From Gemmatimonadota bacterium (lineage in GTDB: Bacteria > Gemmatimonadota > Gemmatimonadetes > Gemmatimonadales > GWC2-71-9): a DNA stretch of 64,000 bases. The stretch lies in assembly GCA_029863245.1 (NCBI GenBank), contig JAOTVV010000003.1:18591-82590 (forward strand). Direction: 5' to 3'. The position numbers and the translations under genes were made by a program. This document shows, piece after piece, positions 51,894 through 61,849 of this stretch (position 1 is its first letter; each line of letters begins with the position of its first letter). The notes below the pieces were generated by a model, which saw only the letters and a list, made by a program, of their open reading frames with translations, did no database searches and was not told the DNA's origin.

Positions 51894-52954
51894 CGAGAGC
51901 ATTCAGCAATCGCGGTTGGGTCGCGGTTGATCTCGCGAATCTCCTCGCCAACGCCAGGGCGGTTCGAGACGCTGCCGGCGGCGCTGCCCTCCTTCCCGTG
52001 GTCAAAGCCGACGCGTACGGGCTGGGCGCCATTCCCGTCGCCAAGGCCCTGGAGTCGTTGGATCCGTGGGGCTTTGCGGTGGCGACGGTCGACGAAGGGG
52101 TTGCGCTGCGTGAGGCTGGCGTTGGGCGCCCGATTCTCGTGTTTACCCCGGCCCGCACCGAGCACCGCACTGCCTACCACGACCACGACCTCCGGGCGGT
52201 CCTCGATGACCCCGGCACAGCCGCGGGTTGGGACCGGCCGTTTCATCTGGAGATCGACACGGGGATGGGTCGCTGCGGCGTGCGCTGGGACGACGAGCGG
52301 CTCGAAGCCTGGGACTCACCGCAGTTGGAAGGAGTGTTCACCCATTTCTATGCGGCGGATGCGAGTGCCGAGTCCGTCGAGCGCCAGTGGGGGCGGTTCC
52401 GTGCGGTCGTCGATCGGTTACCGCAGCGGCCCCGCCTCCTGCACGCGGCAAACAGTGCCGGTGCGTGGCGCCTTCGGGAGCGACTGGACCTGGTGCGCCC
52501 CGGCATCTTCCTGTACGGCGGCCAGCATGCGCCGGACCTGCCTCAACCGCTCCCGGTGCTCTCTGTGCGGGCCCCCGTGGTGAGTCTGCGCCGGGTGCAC
52601 GCCGGAGAGACGCTGAGTTACGGCGGAGCGTGGGCAGCGCCGAAGGAGACCATTATTGGCACGCTGGGCATCGGGTACGCCGACGGCGTCCCTCGGCTCG
52701 TGGAACGGAGAGCCCACGTACTCATCGGTGGAGCGCGCCGTCCGATTGTCGGACGGGTCACCATGGATTTCGTCATGGTGGATCTCGGACCCGATGGCGA
52801 GGGTGTGCGAATCGGTGATCTCGCGACGATCGTCGGGCGCGATGGGGAAGCTGCGATCTCCATCGACGAGTTCGCCGGCTGGAGCGAGACCATCAGCTAC
52901 GAGTCGCTGATCCGTTTCGGTGTTCGCATGCGGCGCGAGTACATCGGCTCGTGA
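51881..52954 (+). CDS. alr: Alanine racemase
   Basis: PLP enzyme making D-Ala for peptidoglycan. The 357-residue protein has the PLP lysine K42 in VVKADAYGLGA, GMGRCGVRW, and the second catalytic base region RVHAGETLSYGGAWAA near 245, followed by GYADGVPR and VGRVTMDFVMVDLG. GTG start placed by the promoter. Its product feeds Ddl and MurF. The stop overlaps deoB by GTGA. Note that alr is separate from the dcw cluster and heads a nucleoside-salvage run. Confidence 0.95.
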   Translation: MTVSTRAFSNRGWVAVDLANLLANARAVRDAAGGAALLPVVKADAYGLGAIPVAKALESLDPWGFAVATVDEGVALREAGVGRPILVFTPARTEHRTAYHDHDLRAVLDDPGTAAGWDRPFHLEIDTGMGRCGVRWDDERLEAWDSPQLEGVFTHFYAADASAESVERQWGRFRAVVDRLPQRPRLLHAANSAGAWRLRERLDLVRPGIFLYGGQHAPDLPQPLPVLSVRAPVVSLRRVHAGETLSYGGAWAAPKETIIGTLGIGYADGVPRLVERRAHVLIGGARRPIVGRVTMDFVMVDLGPDGEGVRIGDLATIVGRDGEAAISIDEFAGWSETISYESLIRFGVRMRREYIGS

Positions 52955-54138
52955 AGCACAAGGGAGTTGGGAGGGTCGCCCTCATCGTGCTCGATGGGAT
53001 GGGGATCGGCGAGGCGCCCGATGCGGCACGCTTTGGCGACGTGGGGAGTCATACCCTGGGGAATGTCGCCCGCGCCGTGGGTGGAGTGGATCTGCCGCAC
53101 CTCGAGCAGCTGGGTCTCGGATGTTGCCGGCCGCTGGACGGCCTCTCGTGTCGGGCTCCCGAGGCCGCCCACGGTGTGGCCGTGCCGCGGTCTCCGGGCA
53201 AGGACAGCACGGCCGGGCACTGGGAGCTCTGCGGGCTCGTGCTCGACCGACCGTTCCCCACGTATCCCGAGGGATTCCCGCCGGGGATCATCGAGGCGTT
53301 CGAGCGGCTGACCGGGCGGCGGGTGATGGGGAACCGGACGGCTTCGGGCACGGCGATCATGGACGAGTTGGGTCCGGCCCATCTGGAGGGGGGGGAGTGG
53401 ATCGTCTACACGTCAGCCGACAGCGTGTTTCAGGTGGCGGCGCACGAAGAGATCGTTCCGCTCGAGGAGCTGTACGCCGCGTGCCGTGGAGGGCGCGAGC
53501 GCGTGCTGGTGGGGGATCACGCCGTATCGCGGGTGATTGCGCGGCCGTTCGTGGGTCGTCCGGGGGACTTCCACCGCACGGCCAACCGTCGCGACTTCTC
53601 CCTCGAGCCGCCCGGCGATACCTTGCTCGATCGTCTCGCGGCGGCCGGCATTCCGAGATGGGGCGTCGGGAAGGTGGACGATCTCTTTGCCGGGCGGCAC
53701 ATCGAGAGCCGCCACACGCCGACCAATGCCGAGGGCTACGCGCTGATCGAGGCGGCCCTCACCGAGCTCGATCGGGGATTGGTGTTTGCCAACGTCATCG
53801 AGTTCGACCAGTCCTGGGGGCACCGCAACGACGTTGCGGGGTTCTACCAGGGACTGCGCGAGCTCGACGCGGCTATCCCGGCCCTCATCGGTCGTCTGGG
53901 TCCCGACGACCTGATGATCTTGACGGCCGATCACGGCAACGACCCGACGACGGCGTCGACGGATCATTCGCGTGAGGTGGTGCCGCTGCTGGTGGTGGGG
54001 CCAGGCGTCCGCCCCGTCTCGCTCGGTGACCGCGAGACCCTCGCGGACGTCGGGGCGACGATCGCCGACTATTTTGCTGTAGAGGTGGATGTGGGAACTT
54101 CGTTTCTCGACGAGATTGCACAGTGGACGACACTCTGA
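52951..54138 (+). CDS. deoB: Phosphopentomutase
   Basis: Interconverts (deoxy)ribose 1-phosphate and 5-phosphate, linking nucleoside phosphorolysis to central metabolism. The 395-residue protein belongs to the alkaline-phosphatase superfamily: [11 protein letters not shown] near 11-21, [28 protein letters not shown], and the metal site [28 protein letters not shown] start overlaps alr. It works downstream of PunA and beside Cdd. It overlaps cdd by 16 bases. Confidence 0.95.
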   Translation: MKHKGVGRVALIVLDGMGIGEAPDAARFGDVGSHTLGNVARAVGGVDLPHLEQLGLGCCRPLDGLSCRAPEAAHGVAVPRSPGKDSTAGHWELCGLVLDRPFPTYPEGFPPGIIEAFERLTGRRVMGNRTASGTAIMDELGPAHLEGGEWIVYTSADSVFQVAAHEEIVPLEELYAACRGGRERVLVGDHAVSRVIARPFVGRPGDFHRTANRRDFSLEPPGDTLLDRLAAAGIPRWGVGKVDDLFAGRHIESRHTPTNAEGYALIEAALTELDRGLVFANVIEFDQSWGHRNDVAGFYQGLRELDAAIPALIGRLGPDDLMILTADHGNDPTTASTDHSREVVPLLVVGPGVRPVSLGDRETLADVGATIADYFAVEVDVGTSFLDEIAQWTTL

Positions 54139-54512
54139 CCGCCACGGCCCGGACCGCTCAGGCGCATGCGTACGCCCCCTACAGCGGCTTTCGCGTCGGC
54201 GCGGCGTTGGAATGCGAGGACGGCACCGTCTATGCCGGCGCGAATCTCGAGAATGCGTCTTACGGCCTCACGACGTGTGCCGAACGCGTGGCGTTGGGGG
54301 CTGCGGTGGCGGAGGGGAAGCGCCACTTCCGGCGACTGGTGGTGGTGAGCGACATCGAACCAGGAGCCTCACCCTGCGGCGCATGCCGTCAGGCCCTCGC
54401 CGAGTTCGGCCTCGACCTGCGCGTGACCGCGGTTGGAACCGCGGGGCCACGCGAATGGCGGCTGGGCGATCTGCTGCCGGATGCCTTTCTTCCCGGAGAC
54501 CTAGCCCGATGA
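54123..54512 (+). CDS. cdd: Cytidine deaminase
   Basis: Deaminates (deoxy)cytidine to (deoxy)uridine. The 129-residue protein is the short, homotetrameric type. Zinc site and catalytic Glu: TCAERVAL with C52 and E54, and PCGACRQ with C85 and C88, which is the three-Cys arrangement of tetrameric CDAs. [13 protein letters not shown] and [10 protein letters not shown] complete the substrate site. GTG start inside the end of deoB. It ends in an ATGA overlap with the lipoprotein gene. Confidence 0.95.
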   Translation: MDDTLTATARTAQAHAYAPYSGFRVGAALECEDGTVYAGANLENASYGLTTCAERVALGAAVAEGKRHFRRLVVVSDIEPGASPCGACRQALAEFGLDLRVTAVGTAGPREWRLGDLLPDAFLPGDLAR

Positions 54513-55726
54513 AGGCGTGGTGGATGATCGCGATCGTCGCGGTGGCGGTCGGCTGCCAGGAGAGCCTCACGTCTCCGGGAGCGTGCCCGGATTACTGCCC
54601 GGTTGCGCGACTCCAAGTGCGGGACACCGTGCTCGGCGGAGCCCTGGTGCGGGAGGAGTGGTTCCGGGGCTATGTGCAGGCCGACCGGGCCTCCGCCATG
54701 CAAGTCGCGTCCGACGGAACGCAGGAACAGAGCCGAGCGGTCATCCGGTTCTTCCCGCTCGCCGACAGCGTCACCGTGGGCTCCGAGTTGCAGCCCATTA
54801 CCGCCATCGATTCGTTCCGTCTTCGCTTCACGCTGCTCAAAGGGCGTCAGAACGTGTCTGGCCTGGAGGTGCGGCTCCACCGGCTGCCCGTGGCCGTCGA
54901 TACGAGTTGGGCGTTCGCGGACCTCGATCCGTTCTTCCAAGACAGCACGCTCTTGGCGACGATCGTCATTCCGGATTCCGTGCTGAGCGACAGCCTCACG
55001 AGCGACAGCCTCGTGACGGTACTGGTCGGACCAGCGTTCCCCACGTTGGCCGAGGACGGCCAGACGGTGGCCGTTGGACTCGCCATTCGGGCCGATCAGG
55101 CGGCGTACGTGGATCTGGGCACTCGCCAGGGCTCGCTGGGGCAGTCGGCACTGACACGCTATGCGCAGACGGACTCCAGCGGAACGCCTGTGAGCCGTGA
55201 GGAGAGCCGGAGCGTCGATTTCGACACGTTCTTCGCCCGGCCGGTCACCGCGCCGCCGCCGGACGCGGTCGCGCTGGGCGGTATACCGTCGGCCCGTGCC
55301 TTCCTCAGGCTCACCGTTCCGGACACGATCCTCCTGCGTTCGAATGTCGTTCGCGCCACGTTGCTGCTTGTGCCAGCCGAGCCGACGCTGGGTGCCCCCG
55401 GTGACACGCTGAGCCTCCGCGCGTTCGGCCTCGAAGCGGACTACGGACCCAAGTCGAAGTTCATCCTGCCCCCCCCCGACACCATCATTCGCGGCGCGGT
55501 CGACGTCGCGATCGGGAGCGCCGATACGATCCGCATCGACGTGACTCACATCGTCCGGCCCTGGCAGGCCGACACCACTCGGCCTCGGACCATCTTGCTC
55601 GCGGTCGTGCCCGAAGGTGCGACGTTCGGCGAGGTCCGATTGGCGACCAGTCGGTCCGCCGGGCCACAATCGGCGATTCGTATCACCTACGTGCCGCTGT
55701 TCCTGAGCGGGGGAGGGACGCCGTGA
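54509..55726 (+). CDS. Lipoprotein of unknown function, beta-rich
   Basis: A 405-residue protein with a lipobox signal peptide ([16 protein letters not shown], lipidated Cys16). The mature part is predicted mostly beta, with two similar-looking sandwich stretches ([12 protein letters not shown]...[10 protein letters not shown]...LEVRLHRLP, and [11 protein letters not shown]...RATLLLVP), reminiscent of DUF4270- or DNRLRE-type extracellular domains; this is tentative. It is coupled to cdd upstream (ATGA) and to the outer-membrane protein downstream (GTGA). The pair looks like a surface lipoprotein with its barrel or export partner. Function unknown. Confidence 0.72.
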   Translation: MKAWWMIAIVAVAVGCQESLTSPGACPDYCPVARLQVRDTVLGGALVREEWFRGYVQADRASAMQVASDGTQEQSRAVIRFFPLADSVTVGSELQPITAIDSFRLRFTLLKGRQNVSGLEVRLHRLPVAVDTSWAFADLDPFFQDSTLLATIVIPDSVLSDSLTSDSLVTVLVGPAFPTLAEDGQTVAVGLAIRADQAAYVDLGTRQGSLGQSALTRYAQTDSSGTPVSREESRSVDFDTFFARPVTAPPPDAVALGGIPSARAFLRLTVPDTILLRSNVVRATLLLVPAEPTLGAPGDTLSLRAFGLEADYGPKSKFILPPPDTIIRGAVDVAIGSADTIRIDVTHIVRPWQADTTRPRTILLAVVPEGATFGEVRLATSRSAGPQSAIRITYVPLFLSGGGTP

Positions 55727-56868
55727 TCTGGCGGACCGGGGCAGCGTTGGCGTTCCTCACGGTAGCCATAGGGCAGCCGCTTACCGCGCAGGCTTCCGTA
55801 TACGGCGTGCTCGGCGTGGGGTTCCCGGGACGCGCGGTATCGGTACGGGCTCGCGCCTTGGGTGGCGGACTCGACGCGCTCGATCCGCGTTCGGCTGTCA
55901 ATCCGGCCGCGATCGCCTTCAACGGTCGACTCACCGTGTCCGGAACGACGGAAACGACGAGCCGCTGGTACGAGGTGAGCGGTGTGGCTGCCGAGGGTCT
56001 TCGCGACACCCGGTTTCCCGTGGCCATGATCGCAGGCCAGATCCAAACGTCCCCCATCTCGTTCGGGGTGAGCTATGCGCTCTACGCGGAGCGGTCGTTC
56101 GACATCCAGACCACGGACACGGTGACGTTGCGCGGCACGGACGTCCTCGTGACCGACCGCGTACGATCTGACGGAGGGATCACCGACGTACGGTTCGGCC
56201 TGGCGTGGGCGCTGAGCGAGCGAGTGCAACTGGGCGGCGCGTTCCACCTGCTCAGTGGCTCGACCCGAGAGCAGCTCCAGCGGGATTTCGACAGCCCCGA
56301 TTACGCGTCGGTCACTCAGCGGGGCGACGTGGACTACTCGGGAACGGGCGTGTCGGTCGGCGTGATGGTCACCCCGTCGCGCCGTTTCCGTTTCGGGCTC
56401 GCGGCTCGGCGCGACGGGAGACTCGATGTCAGCGACCCGCTGCTCCCAGTGCCGGAGCTACAGCTCCCGTGGACGCTCACCGCAGGATGGACGTATGCCC
56501 CCGTTCGGGTGGTGCGATGGTCGGCTTCGGCGAGCTGGCGGTCGTGGGGCGGTGCGGATGTGGACCCGTCCGCCGGTCTGACTGACCAGGTGTTTGACAC
56601 GTGGGAGGTCGGCACGGGCATCGAGATCGGCGGCAGTGACGTCGGTGCCTCCCGCGTCCCGCTGCGCGTGGGGTTCCGGTACGCGCAGCTCCCCTTCAGC
56701 CCCACGGCTGATCGGGCGCGCGAGATCGACTTCTCCGCAGGGACGGCGCTTTCCTTTGCGGCCAACCGGGCCATCATCGATGCCGCCATCGAGCGCGCGA
56801 TTCGGGATGGCGGCGGGGCCGTGGAGCGCGCGTGGCAGCTTTCCTTGGGGCTCACCATTCGCCCGTGA
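55723..56868 (+). CDS. Outer-membrane beta-barrel protein, PorV/FadL-like
   Basis: A 381-residue protein with a signal peptide ([24 protein letters not shown]) and many amphipathic beta strands (RFGLAWALSERVQLGGAFHLL, RFRFGLAARRDGRLDV, LTAGWTYAPVRVVRWSASASWRSW). The N-terminal GGGLDALDPRSAVNPAAIA resembles the N-terminal NPA-type segment of FadL/UPF0164/PorV barrels. GTG start overlaps the lipoprotein gene by GTGA. The two may act together at the cell surface. No type IX secretion genes are seen in the window, so a PorV role is only a possibility. Confidence 0.75.
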   Translation: MIWRTGAALAFLTVAIGQPLTAQASVYGVLGVGFPGRAVSVRARALGGGLDALDPRSAVNPAAIAFNGRLTVSGTTETTSRWYEVSGVAAEGLRDTRFPVAMIAGQIQTSPISFGVSYALYAERSFDIQTTDTVTLRGTDVLVTDRVRSDGGITDVRFGLAWALSERVQLGGAFHLLSGSTREQLQRDFDSPDYASVTQRGDVDYSGTGVSVGVMVTPSRRFRFGLAARRDGRLDVSDPLLPVPELQLPWTLTAGWTYAPVRVVRWSASASWRSWGGADVDPSAGLTDQVFDTWEVGTGIEIGGSDVGASRVPLRVGFRYAQLPFSPTADRAREIDFSAGTALSFAANRAIIDAAIERAIRDGGGAVERAWQLSLGLTIRP

Positions 56869-58124
56869 TGCGGGTCTTCCTCCACACGTTCGGCTGCAAG
56901 GCGAATCAGTACGATACCGAGCTGCTCCGAGAGGCGCTCGAAGCAGCCGGTGCGACCATCGTCGACCAGGCACCGGCCGCCGATGCCGCCGTCATCAACA
57001 CCTGCACGGTGACCCACGTGAGCGAGGGGAAGATGCGAGGCTTCGTGCGTCGCGTGGCTCGGCAGAACCCGGGCATCAGGACGGTGGTGATCGGTTGTGC
57101 CGCCGCTCTCGACCCCGGAACCCTGACCAGGCTCCCGAATGTGGTTGGCGTGGTGGGCGGCGTCGCGCCCGCAGACGTGCTTGCCACGCTGGGACTCCAA
57201 TCGGGCCACGAGCCCGACGGACTCCGCACCTTCGGCCGCGGCTCGCGCGCGTGGGTCAAGATCCAGGACGGGTGTGACGAGCACTGTACGTTCTGCGCGA
57301 CCACCCTGGCCCGGGGTGATCGCCGGTCGCGTCCGCCGGAGGCCATCGTGGCCGAAGTCCGCCGACTCGCCGCGCGGCATCGAGAGATCGTGCTCACGGG
57401 AATCCACGTCGGATCGTACGGCCGCGACTTGGCCGAAGGGATGGGGTTGGGGGCGCTGGTGGCGCGGCTGATCGACACGGTCTCCAGCGTGCGGTTCCGG
57501 CTCTCGTCGGTCGAGGCCACCGAGGTGGACGACACACTCGTGGACCTGATGCGGACGGTGCCGGAGCGGCTCGCGCCGCACCTGCACGCGCCGCTCCAGT
57601 CCGGCAGCGACCGCGTGCTCCGGCGGATGGGGCGACACTGGTATACGGCCCGCAGCTACCGGGAACGGATCGAGCGGATCGCAGCCGGGCTCCCGGCCTT
57701 CGGTCTCGGTGCGGACGTGATGGTCGGGTTCCCCGGCGAAACCGCGGCGGACTTTGCGGAGACCCGCCGGGTCCTCGAGGATCTGCCGTTCACCTACCTG
57801 CATGTATTCCCCTACTCTGAGCGCCCCGACACCCCGGCTAGGCAGCTGGGCGCGCCGGTGGCGCCCCCCGTGGCGGCGGCGCGGTCGGCCGAGCTGCGCG
57901 CGCTCGGGGAGTCCAAGGGACACGCCTACCGTATGGGACGGGCCGGCAGGCCCGCCGACGTCGTGATGCTCGGGCGCTCGCATGGCCGGTCCGAAGGCCT
58001 CACGGAGGACTACCTGACGGTGTCGTGGTCCACCGGCGTCCCGAGTGCGACCCGGTTTCGCGCGCAGCTGGCCCTGGAATCTGACGGCCGTCTCGAAGCC
58101 ACACCGGTCGAGGATGCCGCATGA
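56868..58124 (+). CDS. mtaB: tRNA t6A37 methylthiotransferase MtaB
   Basis: Radical-SAM enzyme converting t6A37 to ms2t6A37 in tRNAs. From the ATG at 56868 (TGATG junction) the protein has 418 residues. The N-terminal UPF0004 domain has its cluster Cys at 10, 46 and 77; the radical-SAM Cys are C136, C140 and C143 (CDEHCTFC). The CTFCATTLARGDRRSR context and the N-terminal FGCKANQYDTE are typical of MtaB rather than MiaB (YGCQMNVAD). It lies directly before miaB (ATGA overlap), an unusual pairing of two paralogues. Confidence 0.93.
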   Translation: MRVFLHTFGCKANQYDTELLREALEAAGATIVDQAPAADAAVINTCTVTHVSEGKMRGFVRRVARQNPGIRTVVIGCAAALDPGTLTRLPNVVGVVGGVAPADVLATLGLQSGHEPDGLRTFGRGSRAWVKIQDGCDEHCTFCATTLARGDRRSRPPEAIVAEVRRLAARHREIVLTGIHVGSYGRDLAEGMGLGALVARLIDTVSSVRFRLSSVEATEVDDTLVDLMRTVPERLAPHLHAPLQSGSDRVLRRMGRHWYTARSYRERIERIAAGLPAFGLGADVMVGFPGETAADFAETRRVLEDLPFTYLHVFPYSERPDTPARQLGAPVAPPVAAARSAELRALGESKGHAYRMGRAGRPADVVMLGRSHGRSEGLTEDYLTVSWSTGVPSATRFRAQLALESDGRLEATPVEDAA

Positions 58125-59446
58125 ACAAGCGTGTCTATGTCGAGACCTACGGGTGTCAGATGAACGTGGCCGATACCGAGCTCATTCTGGGGCAACTCGG
58201 GCGGGAGGGATACGCGCTGACGGACGATCCGGCCGAGGCGCACGTGATGCTGGTGAACACGTGCGCCGTGCGGGACAACGCCGAGCAACGCGTTGTCGGA
58301 CGCATGGGTGAGCTCAAGCGACACAAGCGGCCCGGCGTGGTGCTCGGTGTGGTCGGGTGCATGGCGCAGCGGCTGGGCAGCACGCTCCTCGATGAGGCGC
58401 CGCACGTCGACCTGGTGGTGGGCCCCGACGGATACCGGGGGCTGGGCGACCTGATCGATAGCGCCGCGGCCGGACACCGTGTGGCCGACGTCGAGTTTAA
58501 GTCATGGGAGCACTATGAGGATGTCCCGCAGGAGCGGCCGGCGGGACAGCCATCGGCGTTCGTCACCGTCCAGCGGGGCTGCGATTATCGGTGCACGTTC
58601 TGCATCGTTCCGATGACACGGGGTCGGGAGCGAAGTCGTACACTGGAGCACGTCGTCCGCGAGGTGGAGCCCCTGGTGGCGAACGGTGTTACCGAAGTCA
58701 CGCTGCTCGGGCAGACGGTCAACAGCTACCACGATGGTGTGCATGACTTCGCCGACCTGCTGCGCGCGGTGGGTGCCGTCGCCGGTATCCGGCGCATCCG
58801 CTTCACGAGCCCGTATCCCAACGACTTCACGGACCCGACGATCCGTGCCATGGCCGAGGTACGGGCGGTGTGCGAGCACGTGCATCTGCCCGTGCAGAGC
58901 GGCTCTTCGCGGCTCCTCAAGCGCATGGGGCGTCGCTACGACCGCGCCACGTACCTCGCGTGCGTCGATCGGCTCCGGACGGCGATTCCGGATCTGGCCA
59001 TCACGACCGACCTCATCGTCGGTTTCCCGGGTGAGACGGACGCGGATTTCCGCGAGACCGTGAGTTTGATCGGTGACGTTGGGTTCGACGACGCCTTCAC
59101 GTTCCGCTACTCGGCACGGGACGGGACAGGCGCGGTCCGGCTCCCCGATCCGGTGCCGGCCGACGTGGCGGGGGAGCGGCTCGAGCGTCTCATCGAGCAC
59201 GTCCGCAGCGTGGCCCGCCAGAAGAACCTCCGCCTGGTGGGAACGACCCACGAGGTGTTGGTCGAGAAGATTGCGCGACGCGGTGAGCGTCTGCAGACGC
59301 GGACCCGAACCAACAAGGTCGTGCTCGTCGACGGACCGGAAGCCTGGATCGGGAGCTACAGGGCCATGCGGCTGGCGGGAACGTCCGGCGCCACGTTCAC
59401 CGGCGTGCCGGCAGCTCCCGTCGCCGGGCTGGCCATTATCGCCTAG
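58121..59446 (+). CDS. miaB: tRNA i6A37 methylthiotransferase MiaB
   Basis: Converts i6A37 to ms2i6A37. The 441-residue protein starts VYVETYGCQMNVADTE; cluster Cys are 12, 48 and 80 in the UPF0004 domain and 154, 158 and 161 (CDYRCTFC) in the radical-SAM domain. VPMTRGRERSR and VHLPVQSGS are family signatures. The C-terminal TRAM domain spans about 375-440. ATGA overlap with mtaB. The isopentenyltransferase miaA is not in this window. Confidence 0.96.
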   Translation: MNKRVYVETYGCQMNVADTELILGQLGREGYALTDDPAEAHVMLVNTCAVRDNAEQRVVGRMGELKRHKRPGVVLGVVGCMAQRLGSTLLDEAPHVDLVVGPDGYRGLGDLIDSAAAGHRVADVEFKSWEHYEDVPQERPAGQPSAFVTVQRGCDYRCTFCIVPMTRGRERSRTLEHVVREVEPLVANGVTEVTLLGQTVNSYHDGVHDFADLLRAVGAVAGIRRIRFTSPYPNDFTDPTIRAMAEVRAVCEHVHLPVQSGSSRLLKRMGRRYDRATYLACVDRLRTAIPDLAITTDLIVGFPGETDADFRETVSLIGDVGFDDAFTFRYSARDGTGAVRLPDPVPADVAGERLERLIEHVRSVARQKNLRLVGTTHEVLVEKIARRGERLQTRTRTNKVVLVDGPEAWIGSYRAMRLAGTSGATFTGVPAAPVAGLAIIA

Positions 59447-59542
59447 CGCACCGCATCACCCAACAGCCCCGGCCGGCGTGTCGGGGCGCCGCCGGATGCG
59501 GAACGTCGGCACCCGGCTCCCCCATCTCGATGCTCGCGATCG

Positions 59543-61849
59543 ATGCCACCCATAGCGCGGCTCACCGTCGCGTTCGCCGTCGGCGTCTGGCTCGGTCTCG
59601 GTCTGTCCGAGCCTTGGCCGGCATGTTGGGCCGTGGCTGCGGCGGCGGCTGTCACGTCGTGGATCCGACCGTGGTGGGGCACGCTGCTGCTCACGCTGCT
59701 CGTCGGCCTCCTCACCGGTATCGTCCGTGCCCATCGTGAGGCCGGTACCTGCCAGGCTCGCTGGCTCCCCGGCCCGAAGTCGGTGTTGCTGCGGATTCAC
59801 GATGCGCCGAGCCGTCGTGGGACCACCTCTGCGACGATCCTGCACGCGCGCGAGCAGTGTGACGGAGTCGTGCGGGTGCGCGTGGTGGGTGACGTGCCGG
59901 CCGGTGCGGTTCTCCTGGCGGTCGGCACCGCCTACCCAGGCGGCGTGGTACGGCTCACCCACTATCGCGTCCTCGCGCGGCGGAGCGTGTGGCGCTACCG
60001 GATCCGGCGGCGTGTCGCCCAGCGAGTCGCCACCCTCTACGGGCCGCGCGCGGGACTCGTCGAGGCTCTCGTGCTCGGTCGGCGGGACGATATCCCGCGA
60101 GACCTGCGCGCGCACTTCGCCCGAGCCGGACTGGCGCACCTGCTCGCGATCTCCGGCCTGCACGTGGGTGTGATTGCCGGCTGGGTTCTCTTGGTGCTCC
60201 GGTGGGCCGGGGTTGGGCGGCAGCGGTGGGTGATCGGCGCAGCGGTCACCTGGCTTTACGTGGCGCTCCTCGGCTTTCCGGCACCGGCCACCAGGGCGGC
60301 AGCGTTCATGGCGCTGCACGCGATCGCGCGGCTGCGACAGCGCCATCCCTCCCCGTCGGCGGTCCTCGCCGTGGCGGTCGTCATCCTGCTACAAATGGAT
60401 CCCGGCGCGGTCACGGCCGTCGGTGCGTGGCTCTCGGTCGCGGCCGTCGCCGGGACGTCGTGGGGTCGCGACATTGCCCGGGGGCGGGGCTTCCGCGGGT
60501 GGGGGGGGATGTTGGTGGCGTCCTCGACCGGGGCTACGCTATTCACCGCACCCATCACGGCTTGGAGCTTCGGGTCGGTCGCCCCAATCGGTGTGGTTGC
60601 CAATCTCGCCGCGATTCCCATCGCGAGCCTGGCGGTGCCAGCCCTCATGCTGAGCCTCGGCGTGGGGCAAGTCATGGCCGGGTCGGCCGGTCTCCTGCTG
60701 GCCGGACTCGAGCGGGTGGCACAGCTCGCAGGTGGCGTGCCGCTCGGATCGATCACCGGCACAGCCGGACTGCGCTTTGCCATTCCGTGGTGCGTGGTGC
60801 TGGCCATGGCGGTGATGATCACCCGTCGCGGGTTCACCTCATGGCGTCGAGCGAAGCGGACCTTGGCCATCGGTGCGGCTGCCGTATGGGTGCCGATCGC
60901 CGTGCCGGCATGGGTCGGGCGGGACCGCGACCACGTGCTCTCGATCCACGTACTCGATGTGGGGCAGGGTGATGCCATTGTCGTGCGCACACCGCGCGGC
61001 AGGTGGCTGCTCGTCGACGGTGGTCCGCGCGCGGGGGCGAGCGATGCCGGTCGGCGCATCGTGCTCCCGTTCCTGCGGCGGCACGGGGTGGACCAACTGG
61101 ACGCCGTACTCGTGAGCCATGGAGACGCGGATCATCTCGGTGGGATCCCGACCGTGCTTCGCTCGCTCGACGTCGCGCTCGTTATGGAGCCGGGCCAGCC
61201 CGTCGGCACCAATCTCTACCTGGACTACCTGGCGGCCGTCGATCGGCTGGGGGTGCCGTGGCGGGTGGGCCGTGCGGGCGACACCGTGACGATCGACTCG
61301 GTCACGCTCGCCGTGGTCCATCCGCGTGATGCGTGGGTGCCGGGGCAGCTCGCCCCCAACGAGAATTCCCTGGTTGTGCATCTGCGGTACGGCTGCTTCG
61401 ATGCTCTGCTGACGGGCGATGTGGGCTCGGTCGTGGAACGGGATTTGCTTCCTTCGCTCACACCCGTGGAAGTGCTGAAGGTGGGTCATCACGGCTCGGC
61501 GGGGGGGACGGAAGGGGCGTGGTTGGACGTGCTGACCCCGCAGGTCGCGGTGATCAGCGTGGGTCCCAATCGGTACGGGCACCCAGCGCCCACCGTCCTG
61601 GAGCGGCTTGCCGATCGGCAGATCGATACATGGCGCACCGATCGGCACGGCACGGTGACCATCAGCACCGACGGAGGCTATCTTTGGGTCACAGGGGGAC
61701 GGCCCGCGACTCTTGCAGGGAGCGTGCTGTGTCGGATTCGTCACTGGTTACGATCGAGCGGTTCATCCTCGAGCAAGAGCGGATGCACCCCGAGGCCACC
61801 GGCGACCTCACCAATCTGCTCTACGACATCGCCCTCGCCTCGAAGGTGA
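59543..61849 (+). CDS. comEC: ComEC/Rec2 DNA-uptake channel protein
   Basis: Competence channel for single-strand DNA entry. The 768-residue open frame contains an N-terminal DUF4131-like region with two or three helices (about 1-60), the polytopic Competence domain (about 165-430, [16 protein letters not shown] is the signature), and a C-terminal metallo-beta-lactamase domain with [11 protein letters not shown] and [10 protein letters not shown]. The conserved part ends near YLWVTGG; the last about 45 residues are low-complexity Ser/Pro/Arg and overlap fbp by 121 bases out of frame. The ComEA partner is not in the window. No promoter is evident in the 96 bases between miaB and this gene. Confidence 0.9.
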   Translation: MPPIARLTVAFAVGVWLGLGLSEPWPACWAVAAAAAVTSWIRPWWGTLLLTLLVGLLTGIVRAHREAGTCQARWLPGPKSVLLRIHDAPSRRGTTSATILHAREQCDGVVRVRVVGDVPAGAVLLAVGTAYPGGVVRLTHYRVLARRSVWRYRIRRRVAQRVATLYGPRAGLVEALVLGRRDDIPRDLRAHFARAGLAHLLAISGLHVGVIAGWVLLVLRWAGVGRQRWVIGAAVTWLYVALLGFPAPATRAAAFMALHAIARLRQRHPSPSAVLAVAVVILLQMDPGAVTAVGAWLSVAAVAGTSWGRDIARGRGFRGWGGMLVASSTGATLFTAPITAWSFGSVAPIGVVANLAAIPIASLAVPALMLSLGVGQVMAGSAGLLLAGLERVAQLAGGVPLGSITGTAGLRFAIPWCVVLAMAVMITRRGFTSWRRAKRTLAIGAAAVWVPIAVPAWVGRDRDHVLSIHVLDVGQGDAIVVRTPRGRWLLVDGGPRAGASDAGRRIVLPFLRRHGVDQLDAVLVSHGDADHLGGIPTVLRSLDVALVMEPGQPVGTNLYLDYLAAVDRLGVPWRVGRAGDTVTIDSVTLAVVHPRDAWVPGQLAPNENSLVVHLRYGCFDALLTGDVGSVVERDLLPSLTPVEVLKVGHHGSAGGTEGAWLDVLTPQVAVISVGPNRYGHPAPTVLERLADRQIDTWRTDRHGTVTISTDGGYLWVTGGRPATLAGSVLCRIRHWLRSSGSSSSKSGCTPRPPATSPICSTTSPSPRR

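Noticed and set aside
59455..59500. Possible terminator hairpin after miaB
   Set aside because: A 6-base-pair GC stem can be drawn, but the loop is long and no T-tract follows, so I do not call a terminator.
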